Notes: generated by a model not told the origin, from the sequence alone. A stretch of 64,000 bases of DNA from Amylolactobacillus amylophilus DSM 20533 = JCM 1125 (GCF_001936335.1 NZ_CP018888.1:744001-808000); one strand, 5' to 3'. Positions 9,787-23,937 are shown, counted from the stretch's first letter. Translations and numbers: made by a program.

Positions 9787-12324
9787 TTAAATATTCTCAG
9801 AATCATCCGATTCAGAAACAGATTCATCTGTTGTGGTAGCAGTATCTTCCACGGTAGTATCAAGCGAATCAGCCACTTCCACCTCTGCTTCTTCATCGTC
9901 TTCTGGTACCTTGGTCATTCCGGCAACCTTAGTGCCATCATCCACTCTAATTAGTCTAACACCGAGTGTTGCACGTCCTGTTTGAGAAACGTTTGCCACC
10001 TTGAAACGAATCAGCACGCCGGCATCGGTAATCAACATCAAGTCTTCCGTCCCGTCAACAATTGTAATTCCAGCCAACGGACCATTCTTTTCGGTGATAT
10101 TTGCTGTCTTAATTCCTTTTCCGCCCCGACCCTTAACTGGATACTCGGAACTTGGTGTACGTTTCCCATAACCGTTTTCAGAGATTACAAGCACCTCTGA
10201 GTCAGGCCGTAATACTTCTGAACCAACCACGTAATCATTATCACGTAACCGAATACCACGTACACCAGAAGCCGTGCGACCCATCGAACGAATATCGGTT
10301 TCTTTAAACGTAACGGCGTAGCCGTGATGTGTCCCAATAAAGATAATCTGATTACCATCAGTCGGAATAACATTACTTAGTTCATCGTCCTCTTTAAGGG
10401 TTAAGGCGCGTAGGCCACTCTTTCTGATGTTTGTGAACTCAGCAACCTCTGTTCGTTTAACGGTACCCAATTTCGTCACGAAGAACAGGTATTTATCAGT
10501 ATTCGTATCAGAAATATTGATTACCGCCTGAACCTGCTCACCCTTCTCTACGTTCAATAGATTGATGATTGGAATTCCTTTGGCAGAACGACCAAATTCC
10601 GGAATTTCATAGGCCTTCTTACTGTAAACCTTACCTGTGTTGGTAAAGAAGAGTAAGTAGTCATGTGTAGAACTGAAGATTAGATGCTCGATGAAATCTT
10701 CATCATGGACACCCATTCCCTGAATACCACGGCCACCTCGGTTCTGGACTTTGAACTCATCCACAGGAAGTCGCTTGATGTAGCCGTTATGAGTCAACGT
10801 AAGCAGCACATCTTCGCGCTCAATTAGGTCCTCATCCTCGATGCTCAGCACTTCTCCGACACGTAATTCAGTTCTTCTGTCATCGCCAAATTTACTTTGA
10901 ATTTCAAGCAATTCATCATAAATGATTTTGTCGACACGCTCTGTATGTGCCAGGATATCTTTAAAATCGGTAATTTGCTCAATCAGCGCATTATACTCAT
11001 TCTCAATCTTGTCACGTTCTAGTCCGGTTAAACGAACCAAACGCATATCAAGAATGGCCTGTGATTGCTTGTCTGACAGCTGATAATTCGTAATCAACTG
11101 TTCCTTTGCCACTTCAGCCGTCTTAGAGCTTCTGATAATGCGAATAATTTCGTCAATATGGTCCAGCGCAATTCGCAAACCTTCAAGAATGTGTGCTCGA
11201 GCCTCAGCCTTCGCTAATTCGAACCTTGTTCTCCTTGTGATTACCTCTTCTTGATGTTTGAGGTAGTATTGTAGGATTTCTTTCAGGCTCAAGAACTTTG
11301 GTGCACCATCAACGATAGCCACCATGTTGAAGCCAAAGTTGGTCTGTAACTGTGTTTCCTTGAAGAGATTATTCAAAACAACGTTAGCACTGGCATCACG
11401 GCGGATATCGATTACAATACGCATTCCCTGTCGATCAGATTCATCGTTTAAATCGACGATTCCGTCAAGACGCTTATCACGTGCCAAGTCAGCAATTTTC
11501 TCAACCAAACGTGCTTTATTGACCATGTAAGGTAGTTCGGTAACGATAATCCGTTCTCGACCATTCTTCTCAACCTGAACTTCAGTTTTAGCACGCAAGG
11601 TAATCGTACCCTTGCCAGTCTCGTAAGCTCTCCTAATACCGGACTTACCCATGACAATACCACCAGTCGGGAAATCTGGTCCGGGAAGGACTTCCATCAA
11701 TTCAGCCAAACTAGCATCAGGATTATCCATCATGATGTGGATAGCACTGATTACCTCGACAAGATTATGTGGGGGAATATTGGTGGTCATTCCGACCGCA
11801 ATTCCAGTTGCGCCATTAACCAAGAGGTTCGGGAACCTGGCTGGCAAAACAGCGGGTTCCTTTTCAGATCCGTCATAATTATCGACGTAATCAATCGTAT
11901 CTTTGTTAATATCACGGAGCATTTCAACCGCAATTTTACTCATCCGGGCTTCGGTATAACGCATGGCTGCAGCACCATCACCGTCAACTGAGCCAAAGTT
12001 ACCGTGGCCATCCACCAGCATATTACGGTAGCTAAATGGCTGTGCCATCCGCACCATAGCTTCATAGATGGCAGAATCACCATGTGGGTGATACTTACCC
12101 ATCACATCACCGACAATTCTGGCCGACTTCTTGTATGGCTTGTCTGGCGTAATTCCTAATTCATTCATTCCGTACAAAATACGTCTTTGCACGGGTTTCA
12201 ATCCATCGCGAACATCTGGCAGAGCCCGGGCGACAATAACACTCATGGCATAGTCAAGAAAGGAAGTTCGCATCGTCTCAGACAGATTAACGTTCTCTAT
12301 CCGACGATCATTTAGATTATCCAT
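9787..12324 (-). CDS. gyrA: DNA gyrase subunit A
   Basis: 845-residue breakage-reunion subunit: winged-helix/tower domain with catalytic Tyr in [11 protein letters not shown] (near residue 124), coiled-coil (about 430-470), and the six-bladed C-terminal pinwheel with a GyrA-box-like GRGGKGI near 740. The quinolone-region sequence [20 protein letters not shown] is wild-type-like (Ser and Glu in place). Acidic tail. GAGGTGAG precedes ATG 12324, 12 bases after gyrB. Confidence 0.98.
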   Translation of the reverse strand: MDNLNDRRIENVNLSETMRTSFLDYAMSVIVARALPDVRDGLKPVQRRILYGMNELGITPDKPYKKSARIVGDVMGKYHPHGDSAIYEAMVRMAQPFSYRNMLVDGHGNFGSVDGDGAAAMRYTEARMSKIAVEMLRDINKDTIDYVDNYDGSEKEPAVLPARFPNLLVNGATGIAVGMTTNIPPHNLVEVISAIHIMMDNPDASLAELMEVLPGPDFPTGGIVMGKSGIRRAYETGKGTITLRAKTEVQVEKNGRERIIVTELPYMVNKARLVEKIADLARDKRLDGIVDLNDESDRQGMRIVIDIRRDASANVVLNNLFKETQLQTNFGFNMVAIVDGAPKFLSLKEILQYYLKHQEEVITRRTRFELAKAEARAHILEGLRIALDHIDEIIRIIRSSKTAEVAKEQLITNYQLSDKQSQAILDMRLVRLTGLERDKIENEYNALIEQITDFKDILAHTERVDKIIYDELLEIQSKFGDDRRTELRVGEVLSIEDEDLIEREDVLLTLTHNGYIKRLPVDEFKVQNRGGRGIQGMGVHDEDFIEHLIFSSTHDYLLFFTNTGKVYSKKAYEIPEFGRSAKGIPIINLLNVEKGEQVQAVINISDTNTDKYLFFVTKLGTVKRTEVAEFTNIRKSGLRALTLKEDDELSNVIPTDGNQIIFIGTHHGYAVTFKETDIRSMGRTASGVRGIRLRDNDYVVGSEVLRPDSEVLVISENGYGKRTPSSEYPVKGRGGKGIKTANITEKNGPLAGITIVDGTEDLMLITDAGVLIRFKVANVSQTGRATLGVRLIRVDDGTKVAGMTKVPEDDEEAEVEVADSLDTTVEDTATTTDESVSESDDSENI

Positions 12325-12336
12325 TAACTCACCTCA

Positions 12337-15438
<3,102 letters not shown>

Positions 15439-15439
<1 letters not shown>

Positions 15440-15660
15440 TAATCTACCAACAATCCTTGAATCATAAATTCATCCTGGCCAATTTTTACCTGGTCACCTG
15501 AGTGCAGTTTCTTGCCCCGTCGTTGTTCACTCTCGCCGTTGACGTATACGGTATTCTCAGCGAGAAACCATTTAGCTTGTCCCCCAGACGAAATATACGT
15601 TAGTTCTTTTAAAAATTGTGCCAGAGTGATATAGTCACCCTTCAATTTAAAATTGGTAAT
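15439..15660 (-). CDS. yaaA: S4-domain RNA-binding protein YaaA
   Basis: Small S4-like RNA-binding protein always found between dnaN and recF. The core [35 protein letters not shown] is intact. I place the start at a rare AUU codon (15660): it has AGGGGG eight bases upstream, gives a 5' leader of about 30 bases from the promoter at 15697-15725, and yields 10 residues before ITLAQFL, close to the Bacillus protein. The alternative GTG at 15684 has no ribosome site and would be nearly leaderless, adding 8 residues. Confidence 0.85.
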
Positions 15661-15696
15661 TAAAACCGCCCCCTTCGATGCCACTTAATCTACTTA

Positions 15697-15725
15697 ATTA
15701 TAGCGTTTTTAGGAAAGAATAACAA
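15697..15725 (-). promoter_or_regulatory. Promoter of yaaA-recF-gyrB-gyrA
   Basis: Minus strand TTGTTA (15725-15720), 17-base spacer, TATAAT (15702-15697). Predicted start near 15690. The perfect -10 makes this a strong candidate. Confidence 0.75.
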
Positions 15726-15828
15726 ATCAAATCAAATATTTTGCTTATTTTTAACGCTTTTAAGCTAAGTTAATATTCCTACACCACTTGAGGTAAAAAA
15801 CGCTAAAAACACAATAAATTCGATAATA

Positions 15829-15860
15829 ATAAAAAGCCCCCAATTTTTCGAGGGCTTTTT
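15829..15860 (-). terminator. Terminator of dnaA-dnaN
   Basis: Minus strand AAAAAGCCC (15860-15852) pairs with GGGCTTTTT (15839-15831), 24 bases past the dnaN stop. Confidence 0.85.
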
Positions 15861-15884
15861 GGCTGAAATAGAGCTAAATATTAA

Positions 15885-17015
15885 TTAAAACGTTCTAACT
15901 GGGGTAATTAACTGCACAAATTTTAAATCAGCTTGATTAGGAACCACCGTAAATGGTCGTAATGGCTGTGTAAACTTCATCAACACTTGATCTGTAATTG
16001 ATGCACGCAGGGCATCACGAAGATAATCCGGGTTAAATGAGATTTCTAGCTCATCCCCGCTCATGGCTTTAGCTGCAATCTCTTCCTCAACGTTACCAAT
16101 TTCAGGAGAATTACCCTTGATTACCACCGTATTATTCAGTGGATTAATCGATAGTTTCACAACGTTATTTCTACTTTCGTGTGTCAGAAGACTTGCTCTA
16201 TCAAGCGAGCTAGATAAAGTAGCAATATCAAACGTCACATCAGTGGTTGATGTTTCAGGTAGTAAACGGTCGGTGTCAGGATAATGACCCTCTAGCAGAC
16301 GTGAATAAAACGAGATATTGCCAATTACGAACAGAATCTGATTTTCACTAGATTTAACACTAATCTTTGTGCTTGTCTCACCAATAATTCTGGATAGCTC
16401 TGTTAGGCTTTTGCCAGGAATAATTAGGTTCATCTCACCTGTTGGACCATCGGTTAATTCAATTTCTCTCTGAGCAAGGCGATGGCTGTCAGTAGCCACA
16501 GCTTTAAGTTTACCTGCTGCAAACGCGAAATGGACACCTGTCAGAATTGGCCGACTTTCCTGAATTGCGACCGCAAAAGTCGTCTGATTAATCAGTTCAC
16601 TAATAACTTTACTGTCTAGTGTGAAGCTATCGTCATTTTGAACTTCTGGTAAACGCGGATAATTATTCGCATCTAAGCCGTTAATCGTAAATTCTGCATT
16701 CTCAGATTTAATCAGGGTCTGGAAATTCTCAGTAACTTCAAAAGAAAAATCTTTACCTGGTAATTTTTTAACAATCTCGCTAAAGAATCTGGCTGGTAAT
16801 ACAATTGATCCTGTAGTGCTAATTTGTAAATCTTCGCTTGCTGCTAACTTAATTTGGATAGAGATGTCCGTGTCGCTACCAGTTAATACTAGCTCTTCTT
16901 CTGACAAATCCAGTTTAATACCCGTTAATATTGGAATAGTTGTTCTAGAAGAAATTGCCCGCATCACATTATTCAAATTTTCTAAAAATAAATTACGGTT
17001 GATAACGAATTTCAT
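15885..17015 (-). CDS. dnaN: DNA polymerase III beta sliding clamp
   Basis: 376-residue clamp with three clamp subdomains (about 1-125, 128-250, 252-376): MKFVINRNLFLENLNNVMRA start, ATDSHRLA near 175 and the C-terminal ...LKFVQLITPVRTF matching the usual PVRTY end. Ring dimer that tethers polymerases and partner proteins. GGAGGT precedes ATG 17015. Downstream of dnaA across the oriC unwinding region. Confidence 0.98.
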   Translation of the reverse strand: MKFVINRNLFLENLNNVMRAISSRTTIPILTGIKLDLSEEELVLTGSDTDISIQIKLAASEDLQISTTGSIVLPARFFSEIVKKLPGKDFSFEVTENFQTLIKSENAEFTINGLDANNYPRLPEVQNDDSFTLDSKVISELINQTTFAVAIQESRPILTGVHFAFAAGKLKAVATDSHRLAQREIELTDGPTGEMNLIIPGKSLTELSRIIGETSTKISVKSSENQILFVIGNISFYSRLLEGHYPDTDRLLPETSTTDVTFDIATLSSSLDRASLLTHESRNNVVKLSINPLNNTVVIKGNSPEIGNVEEEIAAKAMSGDELEISFNPDYLRDALRASITDQVLMKFTQPLRPFTVVPNQADLKFVQLITPVRTF

Positions 17016-17171
17016 AATGACCTCCAGTGTCTTTGTTTATATTAATTATATATTATTTAAGTAGTAATAGTAGTAGGTCCTGTTAATTTTGTTCATAAGT
17101 CGAAAATAACACAAGGAAACAGGAAAGTGCTTGTTTATAACCTGTGGAAAAGTAGTTGAACTTATCCACAA
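17016..17171. other. oriC, dnaA-dnaN side: DnaA boxes, DnaA-trio and AT-rich unwinding region
   Basis: Perfect DnaA box TTATCCACA at 17162-17170, a TTTTCCACA box on the opposite strand at 17143-17151, and a degenerate TTATGAACA-type box at 17090-17098. Then a DnaA-trio TAGTAATAGTAGTAG (17062-17076) directly abuts the AT-only stretch ATTAATTATATATTATTTAA (17041-17060). This is the Bacillus basal-unwinding layout in the same position relative to dnaA and dnaN, so strand opening probably starts near 17040-17076. Confidence 0.85.
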
Positions 17172-18542
17172 CTAGCGATCGAGCATTTGGCGTAAATCAG
17201 CAACTGATCCTTTCAATTCCACATCCGTTTGAATTGCCTTTTGAATCTTATCATATGCGTGCATTACCGTAGTGTGATCCTTACCACCAAACTCCTGACC
17301 AATCTTAGGAAGTGAGAAATCAGTTAGTTCGCGTGTGAGGTACATCGCTACCTGCCGGGGAACTACAATCGACTTGACACGCTTTTTCCCCTTCAATTCG
17401 TTTACAGAGGTTTGGAAATAATTAGCAACAACTTCTTGAATCTTCGAAATTTCAAGCCCTCTATTCTTTTGGACTATTCGTAAATTCCTGAGGGCTTCTT
17501 TAGCAAGGTCAATATTGATATCCTCACGTTTTATTGTAGCATGGGCCTGTACTTTGACTAGTGCGCCCTCGAGGTTTCTAATATTCGTGTCTATTTGACT
17601 TGCGATGTAATCGAGGGTTTGATCATCTATCTCGAGTCGCTCTCCATCCGCCTTTTTACGGAGAATAGCAATTCGTGTCTCTAAGTCTGGTGGTGTAATT
17701 TCTACCTGAAGGCCCCAGGCGAATCTAGAAACAAGCCGTTCAGAGAGGCTCGGAATCTCGTTTGGTAGTCGATCACTAGTCATCACAATCTGTTTTTGAT
17801 CATTGTAGAGAGTTTCAAAAGTATGGAAGAATTCCTCTTGAATCCCCTCCTTACTGGCAAAAAATTGAATATCATCAACTAGTAGCAAATCGCATTCACG
17901 ATATTTATGGCGAAATTTATCCTGAGTTTTATTCTTGATTGAGTTGATGAAATCATTTACGAAAGTCTCGCTTTGAATATAAACCACCTTAGCTGCTGGA
18001 TCATTAGCAAGCATTTGGTGGCCAATTGCCTGCATCAAGTGGGTTTTACCTAGCCCTACTCCACCAAAAATAAAGAGTGGGTTATAAAAACTACCAGGGT
18101 TATCAGCGACTGCCAAAGCAGCTCCTGCTGCTAACTTATTTCCTTCACCTTGAACGAAAGTATCGAAAGTATATTTACTATTTAGTTTCAAGTCACGCGC
18201 AAATTCATTTGGTGTCTGGACGCTTCTTTGAATCACAATCCCGTCATCGTTTTGTTCAGGGGCGATCATCTTCGCAGTTCCTGATTCTGCTGCATTAACT
18301 TTAAATACGGGTACTATTTCGAGTGACGCATATGCATACGCCTCTTGAATGAGTACGCTGGCAAGATTCTTCTCCCAATATCCTTTGCTAACAGGTGTCT
18401 CCACTGAAATCAGCAATTCATTTGTGTCCCGATTAAATGTGATGGCGCGCGTGTTCTTAAACCAGGCGTTATAAGCAACTTCACTGTAACGTTTTTGCAT
18501 TTCATCATTAAAGTATTGCCAGAATTTCACTAAATCAAACAA
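17172..18542 (-). CDS. dnaA: Chromosomal replication initiator DnaA
   Basis: AAA+ initiator that binds DnaA boxes and opens oriC. Domain I (about 1-85), linker, AAA+ with Walker A GGVGLGKTH (about 155) and Walker B LLLVDDIQFF, and domain IV DNA-binding helices with the signature VPRQVAMYLTRELT...GGKDHTTVMHA. I choose TTG 18542 (456 residues, MFDLVKFWQ), preceded by AGGCGGGG with 7-base spacing; ATG 18563 is in frame but has no ribosome site, and further upstream codons read into oriC. The stop sits one base from a perfect DnaA box. Confidence 0.96.
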   Translation of the reverse strand: MFDLVKFWQYFNDEMQKRYSEVAYNAWFKNTRAITFNRDTNELLISVETPVSKGYWEKNLASVLIQEAYAYASLEIVPVFKVNAAESGTAKMIAPEQNDDGIVIQRSVQTPNEFARDLKLNSKYTFDTFVQGEGNKLAAGAALAVADNPGSFYNPLFIFGGVGLGKTHLMQAIGHQMLANDPAAKVVYIQSETFVNDFINSIKNKTQDKFRHKYRECDLLLVDDIQFFASKEGIQEEFFHTFETLYNDQKQIVMTSDRLPNEIPSLSERLVSRFAWGLQVEITPPDLETRIAILRKKADGERLEIDDQTLDYIASQIDTNIRNLEGALVKVQAHATIKREDINIDLAKEALRNLRIVQKNRGLEISKIQEVVANYFQTSVNELKGKKRVKSIVVPRQVAMYLTRELTDFSLPKIGQEFGGKDHTTVMHAYDKIQKAIQTDVELKGSVADLRQMLDR

Positions 18543-18891
18543 ATTTGGTCCCCGCCTGTTCATTCTATTTATGCACAAGCTTAATTTTAGCAGTTTGACC
18601 GATAGTTTTCCACAAGTGAATAAAAAAAACAACAAGTACACAGGCTTGTGGAAAAAAATATGCATAAGTCACAATTAACAAAATTTTTTTGCAAAAAAGT
18701 AAAGTTATTGGCAGACTCTTGTGGAAAACAAAAGTTGTTGTAGCGGAGGATGAGAATAATTTAAAATACTTTATACACAGTGTGTGTAAAAAGATATATA
18801 CACGCTGTTAATTGTGGATAAACCTGTAAATTAACCTGTGTTTTACGCAAAAAGTGCTAAAATAAATAAAAAGTTATCCACACGTGGAAAA
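18543..18891. other. oriC, upstream-of-dnaA DnaA box cluster
   Basis: Between dnaA and rpmH lie at least seven DnaA boxes fitting TTWTNCACA: 18606-18614, 18647-18655 (reverse), 18720-18728 (reverse), 18771-18779, 18783-18791 (reverse), 18813-18821 (reverse, perfect) and 18874-18882 (perfect), plus a one-mismatch reverse copy at 18883-18891. AT-rich tracts separate them. With the 17016-17171 block this makes a bipartite origin; the dnaA promoter must lie among these boxes, allowing autoregulation. Confidence 0.9.
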
Positions 18892-18907
18892 ATTCTGCAA
18901 ATTTATT

Positions 18908-18936
18908 TTGTCTTTTCTCTGTAGATATGATATTAT
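18908..18936 (+). promoter_or_regulatory. Promoter of rpmH
   Basis: TTGTCT (18908-18913), 17-base spacer, TATTAT (18931-18936), about 85 bases ahead of rpmH and immediately right of the DnaA box cluster. Confidence 0.65.
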
Positions 18937-19021
18937 TATCAGGCAATTGTGCTTCAGGTGGCCACGCTATATTAAGTGGATCAGCTTTGAAAGCACTCAG
19001 TTAAACAGGAGGTGCAAAAAG

Positions 19022-19162
19022 ATGACCACAAAGAGAACTTATCAACCAAAGAAACGCCATCGTGAACGTGTCCATGGTTTCATGAAACGGATGAGCACAA
19101 AGAACGGCCGTAGAGTATTAGCTCGTCGCCGTCGTAAGGGTAGAAAAGTATTATCTGCTTAG
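19022..19162 (+). CDS. rpmH: Large subunit ribosomal protein bL34
   Basis: 46-residue, very basic bL34: [20 protein letters not shown] followed by [20 protein letters not shown]. Perfect AGGAGG ahead of ATG 19022. First gene to the right of oriC on the opposite leading strand. Confidence 0.97.
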   Translation: MTTKRTYQPKKRHRERVHGFMKRMSTKNGRRVLARRRRKGRKVLSA

Positions 19163-19163
19163 G

Positions 19164-19187
19164 CCACTGACTTCAGTGGTTTTTTTA
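19164..19187 (+). terminator. Terminator between rpmH and rnpA
   Basis: CCACTGA (19164-19170) pairs with TCAGTGG (19173-19179), then eight T. It directly follows the rpmH stop and should lower rnpA expression relative to rpmH. Confidence 0.85.
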
Positions 19188-19207
19188 TATGAATTGGACT
19201 GAATCTG

Positions 19208-19591
19208 TTGAAAAAATCATACCGTGTTAAATCCGAGCTGGATTTTCAAAAAGTTTTTGACCAGAAGAATTCTGTCGCAAACCGGGGGTTTGTGATTTAC
19301 CAACTTAAAAAACCGGGTCAAGCACATTTTAGAGTGGGCATTTCCGTCGGAAAAAAAGTTGGCCATACTGCCGTACTGAGAAATCGCTTGAAACGCTATA
19401 TTAGAGCGACTTTAACCGAGGTCATTGACGAGATACCTGCCGAATTAGATTTTTTAGTTATTGCACGCGCCTCCATTCGTGATTATGATATGAAGCAGGT
19501 ACGACAAAATTTGCTACATGTACTTAAGTTGGCTAAAATTCTTCCGGAAGAAAATAAAGAGGAAAATATCAGTGAAAAAGATTCTCACTAA
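19208..19591 (+). CDS. rnpA: Ribonuclease P protein component
   Basis: 127-residue basic protein that assists the RNase P ribozyme in maturing tRNA 5' ends. [18 protein letters not shown] start, [14 protein letters not shown]-type strand and the RNR motif [11 protein letters not shown] (near 65-75) are typical. TTG start at 19208 with poor Shine-Dalgarno. Its last 20 bases overlap yidC. Slightly long C-terminal tail ([14 protein letters not shown]). Confidence 0.95.
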   Translation: MKKSYRVKSELDFQKVFDQKNSVANRGFVIYQLKKPGQAHFRVGISVGKKVGHTAVLRNRLKRYIRATLTEVIDEIPAELDFLVIARASIRDYDMKQVRQNLLHVLKLAKILPEENKEENISEKDSH

Positions 19592-20426
19592 ACGTAATTT
19601 AAAACGCTTTGTTGGGCTTGCAGCAATTGTTGCACTGGCATTAGTTCTTACTGGCTGTTCTACTACTAATGGACCAATCGATCCGAACAGTAGTAGTTTT
19701 TGGGATAAGTATATCCTGTATAACATGTCGAGCTTCTTGCTCTGGATTGCGCAACTTGTAAATAATTCATATGGTTGGGCAATTGTCATCTTTACAATTA
19801 TTGTGCGTGTTGTTCTATTGCCATTAAATGCAATGTCCATTAAGAACATGAAGAAAACCCAAGATATGGCGCCCGCAATCGAGGAACTGAAGAAGAAGTA
19901 TTCTGAGAAGGATGCGGAGACGCAAAGAAAACTGCAGGCAGAGACACAGAAGTTATACTCAGAAGCTGGTGTTAATCCGGTTGCTGGCTGTTTACCAATG
20001 CTACTTCAATTGCCTGTCATGTTTGCGCTGTATCAGACAATCTTCAGGACACCAGAACTCCAAACCGGCCATTTCCTCTGGATGGAGTTAGGTAAGGCAG
20101 ATCCATACTTCCTAATGCCAATTTTAGCTGCTGTATTTACTTTTGCTAGTTCGTATATCAGCCAGATGAGTACCCCAAAGTCGGCCCAAACAGCCGTTAC
20201 AAAAGGAATGACCTACTTTGCACCTTTGATGATTGCAATTCCAGCAATTACTTTCCCAACGGCCATCTCGCTCTACTGGGTAATTTCAAACGCCTTCCAA
20301 GTAGCACAAACATTCGTGCTCCAAAACCCATTCAAGTATCGGCAAGAAATGAACGCCAAATTGGAAGAGGAACGTGAGAGAAAACGGCAAATCAGACGCG
20401 CGTATAAGCGGGCGAAGAAACGTTAG
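19572..20426 (+). CDS. yidC: Membrane protein insertase YidC/Oxa1 (lipoprotein type)
   Basis: 284-residue insertase that works alone or with SecYEG. Lipoprotein signal with lipobox LVLTGC (about 21-26), five membrane segments, the conserved hydrophilic-groove region around [15 protein letters not shown], and a highly basic tail ([14 protein letters not shown]) that can touch ribosomes. GTG 19572 chosen: AGAGGAAA lies upstream and it gives a proper signal peptide. The usual next gene khpB/jag is absent; mnmE follows after a terminator. Confidence 0.93.
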   Translation: MKKILTKRNLKRFVGLAAIVALALVLTGCSTTNGPIDPNSSSFWDKYILYNMSSFLLWIAQLVNNSYGWAIVIFTIIVRVVLLPLNAMSIKNMKKTQDMAPAIEELKKKYSEKDAETQRKLQAETQKLYSEAGVNPVAGCLPMLLQLPVMFALYQTIFRTPELQTGHFLWMELGKADPYFLMPILAAVFTFASSYISQMSTPKSAQTAVTKGMTYFAPLMIAIPAITFPTAISLYWVISNAFQVAQTFVLQNPFKYRQEMNAKLEEERERKRQIRRAYKRAKKR

Positions 20427-20486
20427 AATTGACAAATTGGCATAATGCCATTATATTATTCAAAGAAATTAAATGATGAAGTAGTC

Positions 20487-20548
20487 AAAGTGCTTTTTCT
20501 ATTTAGACCTTATTTCGGTGTAAATAGGAATTAAAGGCACTTTTTTTA
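20487..20548 (+). terminator. Terminator of rnpA-yidC
   Basis: AAAGTGC (20487-20493) pairs with GCACTTT (20537-20543), with inner pairing CTATTTA/TAAATAG, followed by a T run. Confidence 0.8.
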
Positions 20549-20569
20549 TTTGCTAAAGGAGTTTATCAG

Positions 20570-21955
20570 ATGCCGACACTTACTGAATATGATACGATTG
20601 CAGCCATTTCAACACCAATGGGCGAGGGTGCAATCTCCATTGTGCGCCTATCGGGTGAAGATGCGGTTACGATTGCCAATCACTTCTTTAAAGGTCAAGA
20701 CTTAGAACATGTCGAAAGCCACACTATTAACTACGGGCATTTTATTGATCCAGAGAACAGTAATTTAATCGATGAGGTTATGGTGAGCGTAATGCGTGCA
20801 CCAAAGACATTCACCAGAGAGGACATCATTGAGATCAACTGTCATGGGGGAATTGTCGCCACAAATAAGATATTACAGATGTTACTCGGTTACGGTGCTC
20901 GAATGGCAGAGCCCGGTGAGTTCACGAAGCGTGCGTTTTTGAATGGCAGAATTGACTTAACTCAGGCAGAATCTGTAATGGATCTGATTCGAGCAAAGAC
21001 CGATAGGGCAATGCAGGTTGCGGTTGATCAACTGGATGGTAGTTTGACCAATCTCATTAAACGGTTACGGCAGGAAATTCTGAATGTTTTAGCCAATGTG
21101 GAAGTGAATATCGACTATCCTGAATACGACACAGACGAGCTAACCACGAAGATGCTACTTGAGAAGGCCAAATTGGTGTCAACACAGATTGACGAGCTAT
21201 TGAAGACGGCTAAACAAGGCAAAATCATGCGGCAGGGGCTTGCCACAGCTATCGTTGGTCGGCCAAACGTTGGGAAATCATCGCTTCTAAATTATCTTAC
21301 TAAAGAAGAGAAGGCCATCGTGACCAATATCCCAGGAACCACGCGTGATACAGTAGAGGAATACGTCAGTATCAATGGTGTACCGCTTAAGCTGGTGGAC
21401 ACGGCAGGAATTCATGATACGGATGACATTGTGGAACAGATTGGTGTTGAACGTTCTAAAAAGGCCATTACACAGGCGGATCTTATCCTGTTGTTGCTCG
21501 ATGGCTCAGAGAATTTAACTACGGAAGATCATAACTTGCTGGCGTTAACCAAGGATAAGAAACGAATCGTTATTCTGAACAAAATGGACATAGAACGACA
21601 GCTCACACCCGAGTACCTAAAGGATGAGTTCGGGATAGAGAATGTAGTTGCCACGAGTGTCAAATTGCAGACGGGACTAGATGCCGTTGAACAACAGATT
21701 GCCGACCTCTTTTTTGAGGGAATTGAAGATTCAAACAACACGGTGATGGTGACGAACTCGCGTCAGGTTGGTCTGTTGCAACAAGCCAAGAACTCCTTGA
21801 ATGAGGTCATTCGCGGGATAGAGGTTGGCATGCCAATCGATTTGGTTCAGATAGATATGACTAATAGTTGGGATAAATTAGGAGAAATTACTGGTGAAAG
21901 TGCGCCAGATGAGCTGATAACACAACTGTTTAGCCAATTTTGTTTAGGAAAGTAG
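20570..21955 (+). CDS. mnmE: tRNA modification GTPase MnmE
   Basis: With MnmG it installs 5-aminomethyl-type groups on wobble U34. 461 residues: N-terminal folate-binding domain (about 1-120), helical domain interrupted by the G domain (GRPNVGKSS near 228, then [17 protein letters not shown]) and the C-terminal FCLGK with the conserved cysteine. AAAGGAG precedes ATG 20570. mnmG follows after 11 bases. Confidence 0.98.
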   Translation: MPTLTEYDTIAAISTPMGEGAISIVRLSGEDAVTIANHFFKGQDLEHVESHTINYGHFIDPENSNLIDEVMVSVMRAPKTFTREDIIEINCHGGIVATNKILQMLLGYGARMAEPGEFTKRAFLNGRIDLTQAESVMDLIRAKTDRAMQVAVDQLDGSLTNLIKRLRQEILNVLANVEVNIDYPEYDTDELTTKMLLEKAKLVSTQIDELLKTAKQGKIMRQGLATAIVGRPNVGKSSLLNYLTKEEKAIVTNIPGTTRDTVEEYVSINGVPLKLVDTAGIHDTDDIVEQIGVERSKKAITQADLILLLLDGSENLTTEDHNLLALTKDKKRIVILNKMDIERQLTPEYLKDEFGIENVVATSVKLQTGLDAVEQQIADLFFEGIEDSNNTVMVTNSRQVGLLQQAKNSLNEVIRGIEVGMPIDLVQIDMTNSWDKLGEITGESAPDELITQLFSQFCLGK

Positions 21956-21966
21956 GATAGCTAATT

Positions 21967-23880
21967 TTGAGAACTTATGACTCCAATGATTACGATGTGA
22001 TTGTGGTAGGTGCGGGACATGCCGGCTCAGAAGCCGCATTAGCCGCTGCCAGAATGGGCCAAAAAACTTTATTGTTAACAATCAATCTGGACATGGTTGC
22101 GTTCATGCCTTGTAATCCATCCTTAGGTGGACCAGCAAAAGGAATTGTTGTCCGCGAAATTGATGCACTTGGCGGTCAAATGGGGAAGAACATTGATGCA
22201 TCTTACGTCCAAATGCGGATGTTAAACACTGGTAAGGGACCCGCAGTGCGTGCGTTACGTGCCCAAGCAGACAAAAATCTTTATCACCGCTTAATGAAGG
22301 ATACGATTGAAAATGAACCTAACCTCACACTGCGACAGGCGATGGTGAATGAACTAGTGATTGAAGATGGTGAGTGTCGCGGCGTTATAACGAACACGGG
22401 TGCTAAATACACTGCTAAAGCAGTTGTGCTAACGGCTGGTACTAGCTCTCGCGGTAAGATTATCATTGGTGAGCTGATGTACTCTTCAGGTCCTAATAAC
22501 TCAATTCCTTCAATCAAACTTTCGGAGGATTTGGAGAAAAACGGGTTTAAGTTGCGTCGCTTCAAGACCGGGACACCGCCACGTGTTGACGGGAATACAA
22601 TCGATTACAGTAAGACCGAGGAACAGCCAGGTGATAAGACACCAAATCATTTCTCATTTACGAGCTCTGATGCTGATTACTTGCAGGATCAACTGAGTTG
22701 TTGGATGACTTACACTAATGATCGGACCCACGATATTATCCGGAATAACCTCGATCGTGCACCGATGTTTTCTGGTGTTATCGAAGGTGTGGGGCCACGT
22801 TATTGTCCATCCATTGAAGACAAAATCGTACGCTTCGCTGATAAGCCAAGACACCAGCTTTTCCTCGAGCCCGAGGGACGCGATACTGAGGAATATTATG
22901 TCGGTGATTTCTCAACCTCTATGCCAGAGGAAGTTCAATTGCAGATGATCCATTCTGTAGCCGGACTAGAGAATGCCGAGATGATGCGGCCTGGTTATGC
23001 GATTGAATATGATATCATCGAGCCTTGGCAGTTAACCCACACGTTAGAGACGAAGCCGGTTAAAAACTTGTTTACCGCTGGCCAGATGAACGGTACATCG
23101 GGCTATGAAGAAGCTGCCGGTCAAGGAATCGTCGCTGGAATCAATGCTGCATTGCGTGCTCAAGGAAATGGAGAGACATTTACGCTCGCTCGTGATGAGG
23201 CATATATTGGTGTGCTTATCGATGATCTGGTTACCAAGGGCACTAATGAACCATACCGACTTTTGACTAGTCGCGCAGAGTATCGGTTGGTCCTACGTCA
23301 TGATAACGCAGATTTACGCTTAACCGATAAAGGTTACGCACTTGGCTTAATCGATGAGGAACGTAAGGCGAAATTTGACCATAAGAAAGAAGCTATTGCC
23401 CGGGAAATAGCACGATTGCGGACAGTTAGAATCAAGCCAAGTGACAAAGTTAATGCGTTACTAGCCAAGTTACATCAAAGTCCGCTCAAGGATGGCGTGT
23501 TAGCCAGCGAATTTCTTAAGAGACCAAATATTTCATATAAAGACGTCCTAAGCCTATTGGGTGAGGAGAAGGCGGCTGCAATTGACCGTTACGTATCTGA
23601 GCAGATTGAAATTTCATTGAGATATGAGGGCTACATCAAGAAGGAGCAGATTAAGATTGATCGACTCCATCGCATGGAAGCTAAGAAGATTCCAGATCAA
23701 ATTGATTACGATGCAATCAATGGTCTCGCAACAGAGGCGCGGGAGAAGTTTAAGAAAATTAGGCCGGAGACACTTGCCCAGGCTGAGAGAATCAGTGGGG
23801 TAAATCCGGCTGATATGGCTATCCTGAGTGTTTATATTGAACAGGGAAGGATTGCCAAAGTTAATCAGGCTGTGTCTTAA
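21967..23880 (+). CDS. mnmG: tRNA uridine 5-carboxymethylaminomethyl modification enzyme MnmG
   Basis: FAD enzyme partner of MnmE. 637 residues with Rossmann motif [19 protein letters not shown] near 10-28, [13 protein letters not shown] carrying a conserved Cys, [12 protein letters not shown] and the helical C-terminal MnmE-binding domain. TTG start at 21967. In many Firmicutes rsmG, noc, soj and spo0J follow; here a terminator and a converging ClC gene follow instead. Carries a Noc-site-like palindrome at 23394-23409. Confidence 0.97.
   Translation: MRTYDSNDYDVIVVGAGHAGSEAALAAARMGQKTLLLTINLDMVAFMPCNPSLGGPAKGIVVREIDALGGQMGKNIDASYVQMRMLNTGKGPAVRALRAQADKNLYHRLMKDTIENEPNLTLRQAMVNELVIEDGECRGVITNTGAKYTAKAVVLTAGTSSRGKIIIGELMYSSGPNNSIPSIKLSEDLEKNGFKLRRFKTGTPPRVDGNTIDYSKTEEQPGDKTPNHFSFTSSDADYLQDQLSCWMTYTNDRTHDIIRNNLDRAPMFSGVIEGVGPRYCPSIEDKIVRFADKPRHQLFLEPEGRDTEEYYVGDFSTSMPEEVQLQMIHSVAGLENAEMMRPGYAIEYDIIEPWQLTHTLETKPVKNLFTAGQMNGTSGYEEAAGQGIVAGINAALRAQGNGETFTLARDEAYIGVLIDDLVTKGTNEPYRLLTSRAEYRLVLRHDNADLRLTDKGYALGLIDEERKAKFDHKKEAIAREIARLRTVRIKPSDKVNALLAKLHQSPLKDGVLASEFLKRPNISYKDVLSLLGEEKAAAIDRYVSEQIEISLRYEGYIKKEQIKIDRLHRMEAKKIPDQIDYDAINGLATEAREKFKKIRPETLAQAERISGVNPADMAILSVYIEQGRIAKVNQAVS
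23394..23409. promoter_or_regulatory. Candidate Noc binding site
   Basis: TATTGCCCGGGAAATA matches the Noc consensus TATTTCCCGGGAAATA at 15 of 16 positions and is extended as a palindrome by flanking GC bases. Located in mnmG, 6 kb from oriC. Confidence 0.45.
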
Positions 23881-23906
23881 TGATAGTTGAGTAACTGAGA
23901 CATAAG

Positions 23907-23937
23907 AAAAAACGTGCAGATTTTTGCACGTTTTTTT
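23907..23937. terminator. Bidirectional terminator between mnmG and the ClC gene
   Basis: AAAAAACGTGCA (23907-23918) pairs with TGCACGTTTTTT (23925-23936), with T tracts in both directions, so it can serve both converging genes. Confidence 0.85.
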
